Assembly (NCBI GenBank): GCA_947623455.1
Contig: OX392530.1
Location: 32,581,405-32,645,404, forward strand
Reading direction: 5' to 3'
DNA from: Mimachlamys varia
Taxonomy: Eukaryota > Mollusca > Bivalvia > Pectinida > Pectinidae
DNA: 64,000 nucleotides
Below are positions 1 to 9,367 of the stretch, in pieces. The notes under the pieces were generated by a model, which made no database searches, was not told the DNA's origin, and saw only the letters and a list, made by a program, of their open reading frames with translations. Both the position numbers and the translations under genes were made by a program. Every line of letters starts with the position of its first letter. Positions within the stretch are counted from its first letter, which is position 1.

Positions 1-3000
1 ATGGGTTGCATATGTATACAGTATAGTGATAGGTAATAATACGAGACAGGTATGTACCTGTGTTTAGGTGATACATACCAATAGAAAATTGTTATAACAG
101 TGAGCTTCTCCTTTGAATACATCAGAATGCTAGTCATATCACCTCACTATATATGGGTATATGGAGTCAGGCAACTATAAAAATGAACGTACATATTTAT
201 CATGCTTTTCCTTTATGTGCAATTTTTGGGTTTGAATTCCTGTGTCAGCTCTGTATTGTGGACGGTACGTGGCTAGCTTACCAACCCTGTAACCGAGCGT
301 TAACCACATGCGAAGCTCAGCTAAGCGGATTTACGAGGGTACACTGAGTTATACCTAAGCAGGTCTCCAGAGTTTTGGGGGACCACCACAGCTCTATAAT
401 ACTTCGTATATATCTTAATTACGCTGTACATAAACTTTATCTTTTTTGACGTGAAATCTTGAACAGAACTTCTTACAGTTGTGATAGTGACTTTCCAAGC
501 TGACAAAGCTCGCGTATCGGAACATTGGCTGTTTGCCGAGTGGTCACGATCATGATATCTTAGTACTAAGTTGCCTTTTTAATGTAATTGTAATGCCGTA
601 GAAATGACACATTTTAAACTGTCCTTATCAGAGTTTCCGACAAGAAATTCTACATTTAGGTTTGGCTAGCAGCTAAATGTAATGGACAAGAAAAACACAC
701 AACAAGGATTGACATTCTTTTCTTCTTCATCTATGTGTACTTGCGTCAGGAATAATTTGAACGTAATACGACATTGCAATCCATCGGAATCAACTCGTTA
801 TCTTTCGGCAAGTACTAAACATTATCTTCAGGTTTTCCAAACTAACGAACAGGTGACTGGCCGGTTCCAATTATTCTTCAATGGATTGGAAGATTTGGAA
901 GGAATACAACATCCGATGTATCTAGATTATAATAGTATGACAAATTCAGTTGATGATAAAGGACTCTGTTAAATTCGTACTGACACGTCTAACATAGGTT
1001 TGCCATTCCTTTACGCCTACCCTTACATGGATTCCGATCCCTTTCTTCCACTACCCGCTCTATTAGCCACGCAAAATCGTCGGTGCAGTCATTTGTTTTA
1101 AACGTTTGTACTTTCCTATAAAACTGAATATAACCGAAGAAATATCACAGCCTGTAAGTGTAGATATACATTGTATGTACTGGAAAAGCACCTGTCTCTT
1201 ACGGTATAGGATTCGAGGGAACTGATGCGCGCCACAAGGTCAGCCATTACGCTCAGCCCTTCAACTGGCGGGAAATCTGATCCTGATGGTGTTTAACTCG
1301 CTTTATACTTCCCCTCCCCATGCCAAACGTCGACACGACACCTAAATCCGACACGCTCTGTGACGTCACCACGGCGGTATATCTACATCTTCCATCTTCC
1401 TTGTATCGAGATTGTAGTTCAAACACTATCCAAGTACAATCAAGTTACAAATAGTTGTTGATTTACATAAGGAAAGCAGAAATAGATAAACTATAGTGAA
1501 ATCAACTGCATGTTGGTCTTGTAAAACGCCAGAAGACCGACATATATTTGAACTGAGGGTAGCCATTGTTTTATCGCTATATCAGGGTACAATTTTAAAT
1601 TATCTTTTTAATGTAAATGTATGTCACGTTATAATTCTTATCCGCGGATGATATGGAACATATTAAAAAAATACATTTGTATTGAAGAAAAATGTAACAA
1701 TTCAAATAAATCTGAAAAGGTAGAAGTTCAATGATAACACTCAAGCAGTGCAATGCAGCGAAATGTTGATTGCAATCAAAGCGGAAAATATCTCATAAAT
1801 GATACTTTCACGAGCGAAACGATAACGTTTATTGTTTTAGCCGGTGTAAACAGTTATAACGTCACAAAAGGAAAATTAAAAAAAGTGACTGACGCATATT
1901 CAGATTTGGTTGAAACAAGATCAATTTTTTACAATAAACCCAAAATGAGAAATAAACTCAGTTATTTAAAAGCCTGGATATATGTTCTAAGTAGGTATCC
2001 CAAGCAATATCAGCAAGCCAATTGCCAACCGTATGTAGGTATCTCACGTGCCGTCAATATATAACGTCATTGTGGAAAAATCGCGTCATCAGAAGACCTC
2101 TTTAGTTCATCCCGATATCGGCGTAAATATTACAATAAATGTGAATGTGTTTAAAGTTGCTCGCTCAAGATCATACGTTTGCCTCATCATTCGGATTACT
2201 GAATCTTTGTCTGAACGTTGTTTATTTATTTAGTATTAGGGTTTGTTTCATCTTTTCGCTATTTCCATAAAAAGTCCCGGTAGCTGTGTTTTTTTCTTTT
2301 CAGATTTTTTTCATTAAAGTTATACATTGTACTCATATAGACAAAACCTGTTCAAGATACTGCTTCATGACAATTTAAAATATCAAGAAACCTTTCATTT
2401 GGTATCACAAAAGGTGAAAAAAAAGCCATCTTAATCTGAATATGTTGACTTTAAACAATTAAAACACTTCGATGAAGATTAAAAAAACACCTGCGTCAGC
2501 ATCAAGTTAAAATATTCAAGAATTCACGGGATGTTATCGTAAGTGTCAAACTAAAATTGTATTTGCCCATTAATGCATTTGTACACACATTCCATAGCAG
2601 CAGTCTAGTTATCAGATAGTCATCACCGATTCCTACGCGCAAGTCACATGTCTAAAAAATGCCAACAGACGGCGCTGGCGTCAAATGCGACCCGTGACCA
2701 CGTGGTGGTCCACCGGTAGGTAAAGTAAACACAGGTTTGCATATGATTACCGCAATATAAACAACGTAATGTCCCTTTTCAACCCAGAAAATAAATGACG
2801 GGGCCATTAACACGTGGCCTTATAATATGCAAATCTAGAAAAAGCATTAAATCATTACATTAACATAAACACATAGTATATGGATTTACAAGTCGACCGA
2901 GCAATTGTACCAAATGACCTTCACGTGTACTGTATACAAAGTGTTTGTAAAAGGTGCGAAATATAAACACACACATGTATGTCAAGTCAACAAGGTAAAA

Positions 3001-3020
3001 TGTAGGCGTATGGTGGTAAA
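1..3020. other. AT-rich non-repetitive stretch, no secure gene
   Basis: No tandem array, SINE or splice-bounded exon was found here. Two ATG-started frames are open, at 682-972 (96 codons) and 1753-2064 (listed separately). The first has ordinary amino-acid composition but no splice or poly(A) context, and frames of this length are expected by chance in 64 kb. A TGACGTCA at about 1361 is followed about 15 bases later by GGTATATC, a weak promoter-like arrangement that I would not call. Confidence 0.5.
1753..2064 (+). CDS. Hypothetical 103-residue open frame
   Basis: ATG-started frame bounded upstream by in-frame stops. The product is not recognised. It has mixed polar composition with no signal peptide or membrane segment. 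Its first residues contain QRNVDxNQ, which also occurs in the minus-strand frame at 8465-8710. Across those eight codons the two DNA copies differ mainly at third positions, with five synonymous changes and one amino-acid change, which is unusual for chance similarity. Outside this word I see no convincing alignment. An AATAAA lies about 70 bases past the stop. No convincing promoter or splice sites were seen, so a chance frame remains quite possible. Confidence 0.18.
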   Translation: MQRNVDCNQSGKYLINDTFTSETITFIVLAGVNSYNVTKGKLKKVTDAYSDLVETRSIFYNKPKMRNKLSYLKAWIYVLSRYPKQYQQANCQPYVGISRAVNI

Positions 3021-3029
3021 GAAAACTTA

Positions 3030-3380
3030 AGTGTAGGAATGATATTGAATAAGACGTCCGTGTAATGAAAATTAAAGTAAATAAATACAGAGAGAGGGAA
3101 TGCAATGTGTCCAGTGTGGAAATGGCATTGAATATGTAGTCCGGAAAGTAGGAAAAACATTGCATAGGAAGTCAATAGAATAACATCGATAAAAAGTCAT
3201 AAGAGCGGGAATGGCATTAATTAAATAAGCTATGAGAGTTGGAAGTATTGAAAGGCGGAAGCCATGTAAATAAGTCTTGAGGTGAGAAATTCATATCAAA
3301 TACCTTAGAGTTGGGGAATTCGGGTAAATAAGTCTGGATAAATAGAATTCATGCACATAAATCTGGAGTTGAAGAATTTA
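3030..3380. repeat. Degenerate minisatellite, unit about 35-40 bp
   Basis: Repeated words of the form AATAAGTC, GGAATG and GAATTCAT recur every 35-40 bases with many substitutions and indels. Examples are the AATAAGTCTTGAGG, AATAAGTCTGG and CATAAATCTGGAG variants between 3270 and 3370. The copies are too diverged to give an exact period by eye. It is best read as an old, decayed tandem array. Confidence 0.4.
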
Positions 3381-3383
3381 TAT

Positions 3384-3389
3384 TTTATT
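3384..3389 (-). terminator. AATAAA polyadenylation signal
   Basis: AATAAA on the minus strand, 17 bases beyond the stop codon of the 3406-3690 frame. The hexamer is exact, but the sequence is AT-rich and such hexamers are common, so its value lies mainly in its position relative to that frame. Confidence 0.25.
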
Positions 3390-3405
3390 TCAGCGTTTTC
3401 TTTTT

Positions 3406-3690
3406 TTAACTTTCGACGTTTGCAACAGGAGCAATTGCATTCAGTGGTGCCATACTTCCAGAGCGCTTTGTCGCACGCTGTGGTTTCTTTAGGCCAATAG
3501 TTATGCGATAGATTCTGTGAACAAAGTCCTTGGTTCTCACGCTTATCAAGATTTGAGAGTTCATTTTCCGTATGAGTGAGCTCAAACGACTTTGTAGAAT
3601 CGTCTTAATGATTAATTCAGCCATCACCTTCAAGGTCATCTCAAGGTCAAATATAAAACACATATATAGCAAACAGGTAAACAGCCGCAT
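3406..3690 (-). CDS. Small putative secreted protein, 94 residues
   Basis: Complete ATG-to-TAA frame. Residues 1-15 (MRLFTCLLYMCFIFD) resemble a signal peptide: Met-Arg followed by a Leu/Phe/Cys/Met/Ile core. The middle is basic and Ile/Leu-rich. The C-terminal part holds a Lys-Lys pair and a Lys-Arg pair at about residues 75-76, followed by an 18-residue tail, SGSMAPLNAIAPVANVES. Signal plus dibasic site plus a short tail is the layout of many peptide-hormone precursors, but no known peptide family is recognised. TATTTATA lies about 40 bases upstream and AATAAA 17 bases downstream, giving a compact intronless unit. The start has A at -3. A chance frame or an exon of something larger cannot be excluded. 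Confidence 0.3.
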   Translation of the reverse strand: MRLFTCLLYMCFIFDLEMTLKVMAELIIKTILQSRLSSLIRKMNSQILISVRTKDFVHRIYRITIGLKKPQRATKRSGSMAPLNAIAPVANVES

Positions 3691-3728
3691 AATATGCCTT
3701 CTCGTGTCACTTCAAACAGGTACGGTCT

Positions 3729-3738
3729 ATAAATAGAA
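3729..3738. promoter_or_regulatory. TATA-box-like element, readable on both strands
   Basis: TATAAATAG on the plus strand reads CTATTTATA on the minus strand. On the minus strand it sits about 40 bases upstream of the ATG of the 94-residue frame. On the plus strand no coding frame follows closely. The assignment rests on motif and spacing only. Confidence 0.22.
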
Positions 3739-3739
3739 G

Positions 3740-4793
3740 AGGAGCATTTCACCACAGACCGTTGGGACTTTCCACAGTCCGCAGTGGTCCATTATCATTT
3801 ATGGGTATTTTATGAAATTTTATTCATCAATATCCATTAGTTTTAAGGGTCATTGCTCTATATTCTACACTTACCTTTATTGTAAGTTTAATAGCTTCCT
3901 AATATGATATATTTAATTTTCTTTGAGAAATCATATTTTTTAAAACCTTGGGATTCCGATACAGTACATAAATTGCCCGAGGCCACAACATAAAGCGAGG
4001 CAGACTTTTATGTCCGAAATAAACCGCCTTAATTCATTGATCGTCATCTCCATCAAATACATGGACTCCTATTAAGAAGATCATTTTCTCTAATATACCT
4101 GCGTCATACCTGTATGTCAACCCGACCCCCCGCGATGCCTAAATGACACGATCGCCATTCTTCACGTTAAGCACGACCCTGGCGACACGGGGCCCGGTAT
4201 TCGTAAAAAAAAATTACATATTTACCCCCCCCCCCCCCCCCCCCCGTTCTTAAGCATCATCGCGAAGAATGTTCAAGATGTTCACCAGATATTTGTTTAT
4301 TTAATTTTATTTGCATTAAACATTTCTTTTGTCGATTTAACAAAATGTTTAAAACTGCGACTAAAAAAAATAGGTTTCGCAGATGCCAGTGCCTAGATCA
4401 ATACCTGACCTTCGTATGATATTGATGTAGCGTTGTTTGACACAGAATAAATCGAAAATATAATTAAGCTATTGTTTCCATTCTTTTCCTTCAAAACAAC
4501 TTATGTCCGAGATAAAAATTATGTTTTTTTCTCTTCGTTACCACTTCTTGAAACAGAACATGAATGTCAAACACCCCTGTTATACTGAATAGATGTGCAC
4601 GACTTACTGATACAAATACCATCGGCGAGCACGCGGAATGTTCGGTGCATAATCGTGGACAATTATCTAAACCAGTTCACTCGTTTGTTTAGCATAATTT
4701 GACTTTTTCGTGAGGGGAGGCACCAATTTACAAAATATGGATGCTATAGACTTGTGAGAGTGAAGTTTATAATGTCTTCATCAGTTACGGAAG
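3740..4793. other. AT-rich stretch with a 21-base poly(C) tract
   Basis: Apart from a run of 21 C at 4225-4245 preceded by an A-run and short AT-rich sequence, this stretch shows no gene or array. Short upstream frames beginning at ATGs near 4737 and 4772 end before or overlap the candidate exon at 4794. They would be upstream ORFs if that exon is transcribed from here. Confidence 0.5.
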
Positions 4794-4875
4794 ATGGATT
4801 CTAAATTCCAGACTAAACAGGAGCGATGTTCCTGGATGCGTTACATTTGCTCTATGACGTTGCTGATTGTCGCCA
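4794..4875 (+). CDS. Candidate first coding exon with signal peptide (partial gene)
   Basis: ATG at 4794 opens 27 codons plus one base, ending exactly at a perfect donor, GTAAGT (4876-4881). An in-frame TAA lies 24 bases upstream of the ATG, so the start is bounded. The peptide has a charged and polar n-region (MDSKFQTKQERCSWMRY) followed by the hydrophobic run ICSMTLLIVA. This is a signal peptide or signal anchor; a second Met at residue 15 would give a more compact signal. Leaving the exon in phase 1 directly after a signal peptide is typical of secreted and extracellular-matrix protein genes. No partner exon could be assigned, so the protein is unknown. Short upstream ATGs would lower translation. 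The 82-nt length fits a metazoan exon. Chance co-occurrence is possible. Confidence 0.38.
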
Positions 4876-5375
4876 GTAAGTACCCATGTTACATTCCGGA
4901 AAAATGCCACGGATTCCCTTCATCACTTAAACGCGTTTTGTATTGACCAAGTACATTGTTGAGTACTCACAACACCGAGTGTGGTTATGACTCTAGGGCC
5001 TTAAGTGTGTATGGTCCGGGATGTCCAGTGTCCATCTGGTATTGTTATCGTAGTGTCCAGCTGGGATCTTCTGATGACCACAAGTGTTTTCTATAGGACC
5101 AAAATCAGCTACATCATCGTGTAGTATCAAAATAAACACTTGGACCTAGCTTGCTTGATGGATAATGTGTATTAGCAATGGACGCTCCGACAGAGTTCAA
5201 TATGATATATTTACTCTCATGGTTCACGGCCTTACAAAACAGACATCACCATCACAGTTTTATTCAAACTCAACTACTGTGAGATAAATAAATATATTAT
5301 TTCAAAATATCCAGAGTAAAACGCCAGCAATCAAGGTTATGTACCTGGAGCACGTTAAACTAGTGTCCCGTGAGC
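4876..5375. other. Putative intronic sequence, no feature seen
   Basis: Sequence downstream of the candidate donor at 4876. No repeat, exon or structured element was recognised before the 52-bp array begins. Confidence 0.4.
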
Positions 5376-6103
5376 GTGGTGTAGGTACCGACGCGAGCTC
5401 TCAGTGTCACAGTTCTCGCCTCATCTCGTGGTGTAGGTACCGACGCGAGCTCTCAGTGTCACAGTTCTCGCCTTATCTCGTGGTGTAGGTACCGACGAGA
5501 GCTCTCAGTGTCACAGTTCTCGCCTCATCTCGTGGTGTAGGTACCGACGAGAGCTCTCAGTGTCACAGTTCTCGCCTCATCTCGTGGTGTAGGTACCGAC
5601 GCGAGCTCTCAGTGTCACAGTTCTCGCCTCATCTCGTGGTGTAGGTACCGACGCGAGCTCTCAGTGTCACAGTTCTCGCCTCATCTCGTGGTGTAGGTAC
5701 CGACGCGAGCTCTCAGTGTCACAGTTCTCGCCTCATCTCGTGGTGTAGGTACCGACGCGAGCTCTCAGTGTCACAGTTCTCGCCTCATCTCGTGGTGTAG
5801 GTACCGACGCGAGCTCTCAGTGTCACAGTTCTCGCCTTATCTCGTGGTGTAGGTACCGACGCGAGCTCTCAGTGTCACAGTTCTCGCCTCATCTCGTGGT
5901 GTAGGTACCGACGCGAGCTCTCAGTGTCACAGTTCTCGCCTCATCTCGTGGTGTAGGTACCGACGCGAGCTCTCAGTGTCACAGTTCTCGCCTCATCTCG
6001 TGGTGTAGGTACCGACGCGAGCTCTCAGTGTCACAGTTCTCGCCTCATCTCGTGGTGTAGGTACCGACGCGAGCTCTCAGTGTCACAGTTCTCGCCTCAG
6101 CTC
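5376..6103. repeat. 52-bp minisatellite, 14 near-identical copies
   Basis: Exactly 14 units of 52 bp, starting GTGGTGTAGGTACCGACG. Copies differ at only one or two positions; two adjacent units have GACGAGAG for GACGCGAG, and CTCAT alternates with CTTAT. Each unit contains GGTACC and GAGCTC palindromes, five CpG dinucleotides, and GCGAG...CTCGC as 5-bp inverted arms. The array is much richer in GC and CpG than the surrounding sequence. The near-identity implies recent expansion or homogenisation. No reading frame runs through it. Confidence 0.95.
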
Positions 6104-7744
6104 CCTTGCTAACTAAACACACAGCACTTATTCATGAGATTATCAGCGTAATGTGGGACAGATAACTGGTGAAAACATGCACCACTTATTGGGACATAAA
6201 CACTCTCTATTGAACATTTACGCCCGCACCCAACCGTATCTATATTTATGTCAAAGATATGCACTCGAATACCAGAAATAGTTATAAATATAAGGAGAAA
6301 TGATACATAAAAGCACAAACTTTCCACATGTTTGTTCCTGGTGTGAATTTCTGTTGCTAATTTATCCTGTAACTACTTCTTCGTTAAACAAAACCTAATA
6401 AAGCAATGGCAACTCGTTCCATACAACTAGCAATGCATCTATATGAATTTTACACATCTTTTAAAGTTAAGTTAAAAAGACTATATTGTAACATCTTTTG
6501 GTTCAAAGACAATAAACAAACATGAACATTGCAATATGGTTGCAATAGTCATTTTAATAGAATTTTTAGCAGTCTGTTATATCCCCTAGTACCCACTTCA
6601 ACTCACCCTTCCCCTATTTGAAGAATATCGATGAAGCAGACGACGCTTACTCTTCCGGAAAACCTGGGTTTTATTCTCTTGTACCTTTACGAGAGTCTCC
6701 ACGTGTTCATATTTTGCTTCTAGTTTTACTGTACTAGTCTGATGACGATATTCAGTAATGTTTTTACTGTACTAGTATGAAGGCAAAAATATGTTTCAAA
6801 ATTATTGTCCGAGAATACATTCACTAACACACTTTTGAGGTTACACATTCTCATGATCGTGTTGTGTCAGAAGAAGGCGGAATTTATCATGTTCAGTTAG
6901 CAAACAACCGGATTTACTGTAGCGAGTCTTCTTTCACCTTTACAAACGTCGTTAGACTCGAATCGAGTGCAGCTGCATTGACGGGAATAGAAAAAAATAT
7001 TTACTGCCTTTTAACAAACTGAAAGGCTCGAATTCCTTAACTTATCCGATAGGCTTGCCTCTTAAAATGTCATTTATTCAGAATAATTTACGCTCCAATA
7101 TTCGTGTGTACAGACTAGTGTAAAGATACGTATAGTCACATCATCTCAATCGTTTGTTCGCTTTAATCTTGATCTTTCGAACGCTCGATCTCATCAGGGA
7201 TGCATACCCGGTACCCTGGTATAAAATGGATGTGTTCTTTAGGTAATGAGCGCAAGTTACAGACGACCCCCGCCTGTATAAATTTACAATATAAACTATT
7301 CCTGTGTGTGACAGGCGTGTAGGCTTAGTGTGCTAATATAAACGTCTTCTTCACTAGAATAGCTGCTATAAATATAGTTAAACAAAGAACAATAAATCTT
7401 CCAGGTAGACTATGTAAATCCAATAGAGGTAATCTTATTGATAATTTCCTGCATTAAATATTGTTGAGTTGTGTTAAATACGCGACAGCTGTACAATTTT
7501 ATTATCTGTTTACACTTTCACGAGATTCGGCATCATTCATCATTTGGTCGTGATGTTCGTCGACGTCAAATTATCTTTGCGGTGAAACATATATTAAAAG
7601 GTTTTCTTTGTGATTTTAATTTTGTTATGCCTACCATACTGCTACACAAATACGGATAATTAACTAGGCTCTGTATTATATTTGATTGTAAACAGCTACG
7701 TATCGGTTAAATTTACACTAAAATGTAAACATCGTAATAAACTT
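6104..7744. other. Intergenic, with one dispersed-repeat fragment and a hammerhead-like core
   Basis: A dispersed repeat fragment at 6628-6700 and a possible hammerhead-core relic at 7140-7200 are reported separately. The rest is AT-rich unique sequence. Short open frames on both strands have no splice or promoter support. Confidence 0.45.
6628..6700 (+). repeat. Dispersed repeat fragment, copy 1 (pairs with 54179-54251 minus)
   Basis: This 73-nt segment, beginning TCGATGAAGCAGACGACGCT, matches the reverse complement of 54179-54251 at roughly 80 percent, with a one-base indel. The similarity covers only this short block, so it is probably a conserved piece of an old transposable element. The element family is not identified. 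Confidence 0.6.
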
Positions 7745-7965
7745 TGGTTTGATTTATTTTGTTTTACGTCCTATTACCAGCCAGGGTCATTTAAGGACGT
7801 GTCAGAGTTTGGAGGTGGAGAAAAGCCGGAGAACCTGAGAAAAACCACAGACCTACGATCAGTACCAGGCAACTGCCCTTCGTGGGTTTCGAACTCGAAA
7901 CCCAGAGGTGGAGGGCTATTGGTAGAATGTCGGGATACCTTAACCACCCGGCCACCGCGGCCCCT
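7745..7965 (-). mobile_element. tRNA-derived SINE, near full length
   Basis: Read on the minus strand, the element opens with a tRNA-like head: an A-box-like TGGCCGGGTGG, then GAGTTCGAAACCC containing a good B box (GTTCGAAAC). These are the internal RNA polymerase III promoter elements. A tRNA-unrelated body follows, ending near CCTGGCTGGTAATAGGACG and an A-rich AAACAAAATAAATCAAACC tail. The head resembles a tRNA-Leu-type sequence (GGTGGCCG...GGTTAAGG). The whole element matches a SINE type I associate with bivalves. The open frames overlapping it on both strands are by-products. It is likely inactive but only moderately diverged. Confidence 0.8.
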
Positions 7966-8064
7966 TCGTAGGCAATGCGCGCATACACATGCATCGTGGA
8001 AGTAGTCGGTTAATATTTACAAATTAATTACCTTCCAGTCTCATCCTCTTGCTCAGAGACTATC

Positions 8065-8450
8065 GGAACTCGCTCCGTATCCAACGTCGTCCTCGGGTAC
8101 TTTGTATGTCATCAGCGTCGTCCACTATTCAAAGTCCAGCGTCGTCCTCTGGTACGGTATATGTCCCATGTTTCACTCTTGTTAAATGTCTGACTTTCAC
8201 CTGGTCCTGTAGCGCAAAGTATATCCAAACCTCGTCATCTGGTGCAAAGTGGAACTCCAACCTCGTCCTCTGGTGCAAAGTGGATCTCTAACCTCGTCCT
8301 CTGGTCCAAAGTGGATCTCCAACCTCGTCCTCTGGTGCAAAGTTTAACTCCAACCTCGTCCTTTGGTGCATGTCTTTAACCTTGTTCCCTTTGGATATGT
8401 ACGACTTCAACCTCGTCACCAGGTTTGGTCCCCAACATCATCCTCTGTTG
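8065..8450. repeat. 31-bp minisatellite, degenerate at the left end
   Basis: Units of 31 bp of the form CCTCGTCCTCTGGTGCAAAG plus TGGATCTCCAA are clear from about 8230 to 8380. More diverged copies, recognisable by CGTCGTCC or CTCGTC, extend to 8065 on the left and to about 8450 on the right. There are roughly 11 copies in total. Confidence 0.75.
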
Positions 8451-8464
8451 TGGTGTACCACTGA

Positions 8465-8710
8465 CTAATTAGCTCGCCCTTGTTTTTCGTTAATGTTGAA
8501 CTCTCGCCGGTGAACGAAATTAATTATAACTTCCATGCCTGATGGAATGTCGACACTTATAGAGTACGCTCCTTCGGTTTCCACATACCTGGTATGCATT
8601 TTAAATTTTGCACCTTTAAGCTGGTTGTGGTCAACGTTACGCTGTAAATCGTCACAAAAAGGGCGTGTGCTGTAAATGTGCAATCCCTCAAAACGTCCAC
8701 CGCACGTCAT
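8465..8710 (-). CDS. Hypothetical 81-residue open frame
   Basis: ATG-to-TAG frame with an upstream in-frame TAA. The composition is protein-like, with alternating hydrophobic and polar residues such as GAYSISVDIPSGMEVIINF in the second half that could form beta strands. No family is recognised. It contains QRNVDHNQ, shared with the 1753-2064 frame and separated from it mostly by synonymous changes. A pyrimidine-rich TTTGTGACGATTTACAG just before this word could be a splice acceptor, so the true coding start might lie there and not at the ATG. No donor was found. Confidence is low. Confidence 0.22.
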   Translation of the reverse strand: MTCGGRFEGLHIYSTRPFCDDLQRNVDHNQLKGAKFKMHTRYVETEGAYSISVDIPSGMEVIINFVHRREFNINEKQGRAN

Positions 8711-9367
8711 CCTCTCATTGAGTTACGTAAGGAATCGAAATCGGGGATAAAGGGGCACATCAAATCTGCAGGCGATATTTTCAAAGTTTAATGTTGACAT
8801 ATTTGGCATGTGTACTGTTTTAATCATACATTAAGTCTATATGGGTTCTTGTTCTACGAAATTTTCCATGAAAACCTACAAACTTCCTTTCCCACTTTTT
8901 TTTTTATTAATCTTCGTGTGATTTCATACTGATCTCTTTTACAAAGTAAATCAACTAGGCTCTAAATGACTTCCTGGGCCACATGCAACAGGAATCCTTT
9001 CATTATCACAGTTCAATATGCTTTTCAATGTGATATACCTTTGTAACATTTCTAGCAAATCTTTCATCGACTTCGTTACCCTTTTTGTTCATACAATACG
9101 CCACATAAGCGTTCGCCTTATGGGATAGGTAATGGGTTTCTTCCCCATGTCGGCACATACCAAAGTTCTTAACATCGTAGTTGGTATATAAGAGTTGTAT
9201 AACACCTTGTGTTCCAGTTTTAGGTATTATTTGACCGGATGGAATGCTATGCTGGCTACCTTCTACATTGATATAGCACTCTACATTGATAAATTCGGCA
9301 TCAGAATGGCATTAGTGCAACGGATGCAAACCTGAAGGATATACTCACATTGAGACGGCACTTTCTT
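8711..9367. other. AT-rich unique sequence
   Basis: No gene, repeat or structured element was recognised between the 81-residue frame and the 29-bp array. Confidence 0.5.

Noticed and set aside
5376..6103. CRISPR-like array
   Set aside because: Repeats are contiguous with no unique spacers, and the genomic context is eukaryotic.
7682..8005. 107-codon frame and the antisense 67-codon frame
   Set aside because: Both are carried by the SINE at 7745-7965.
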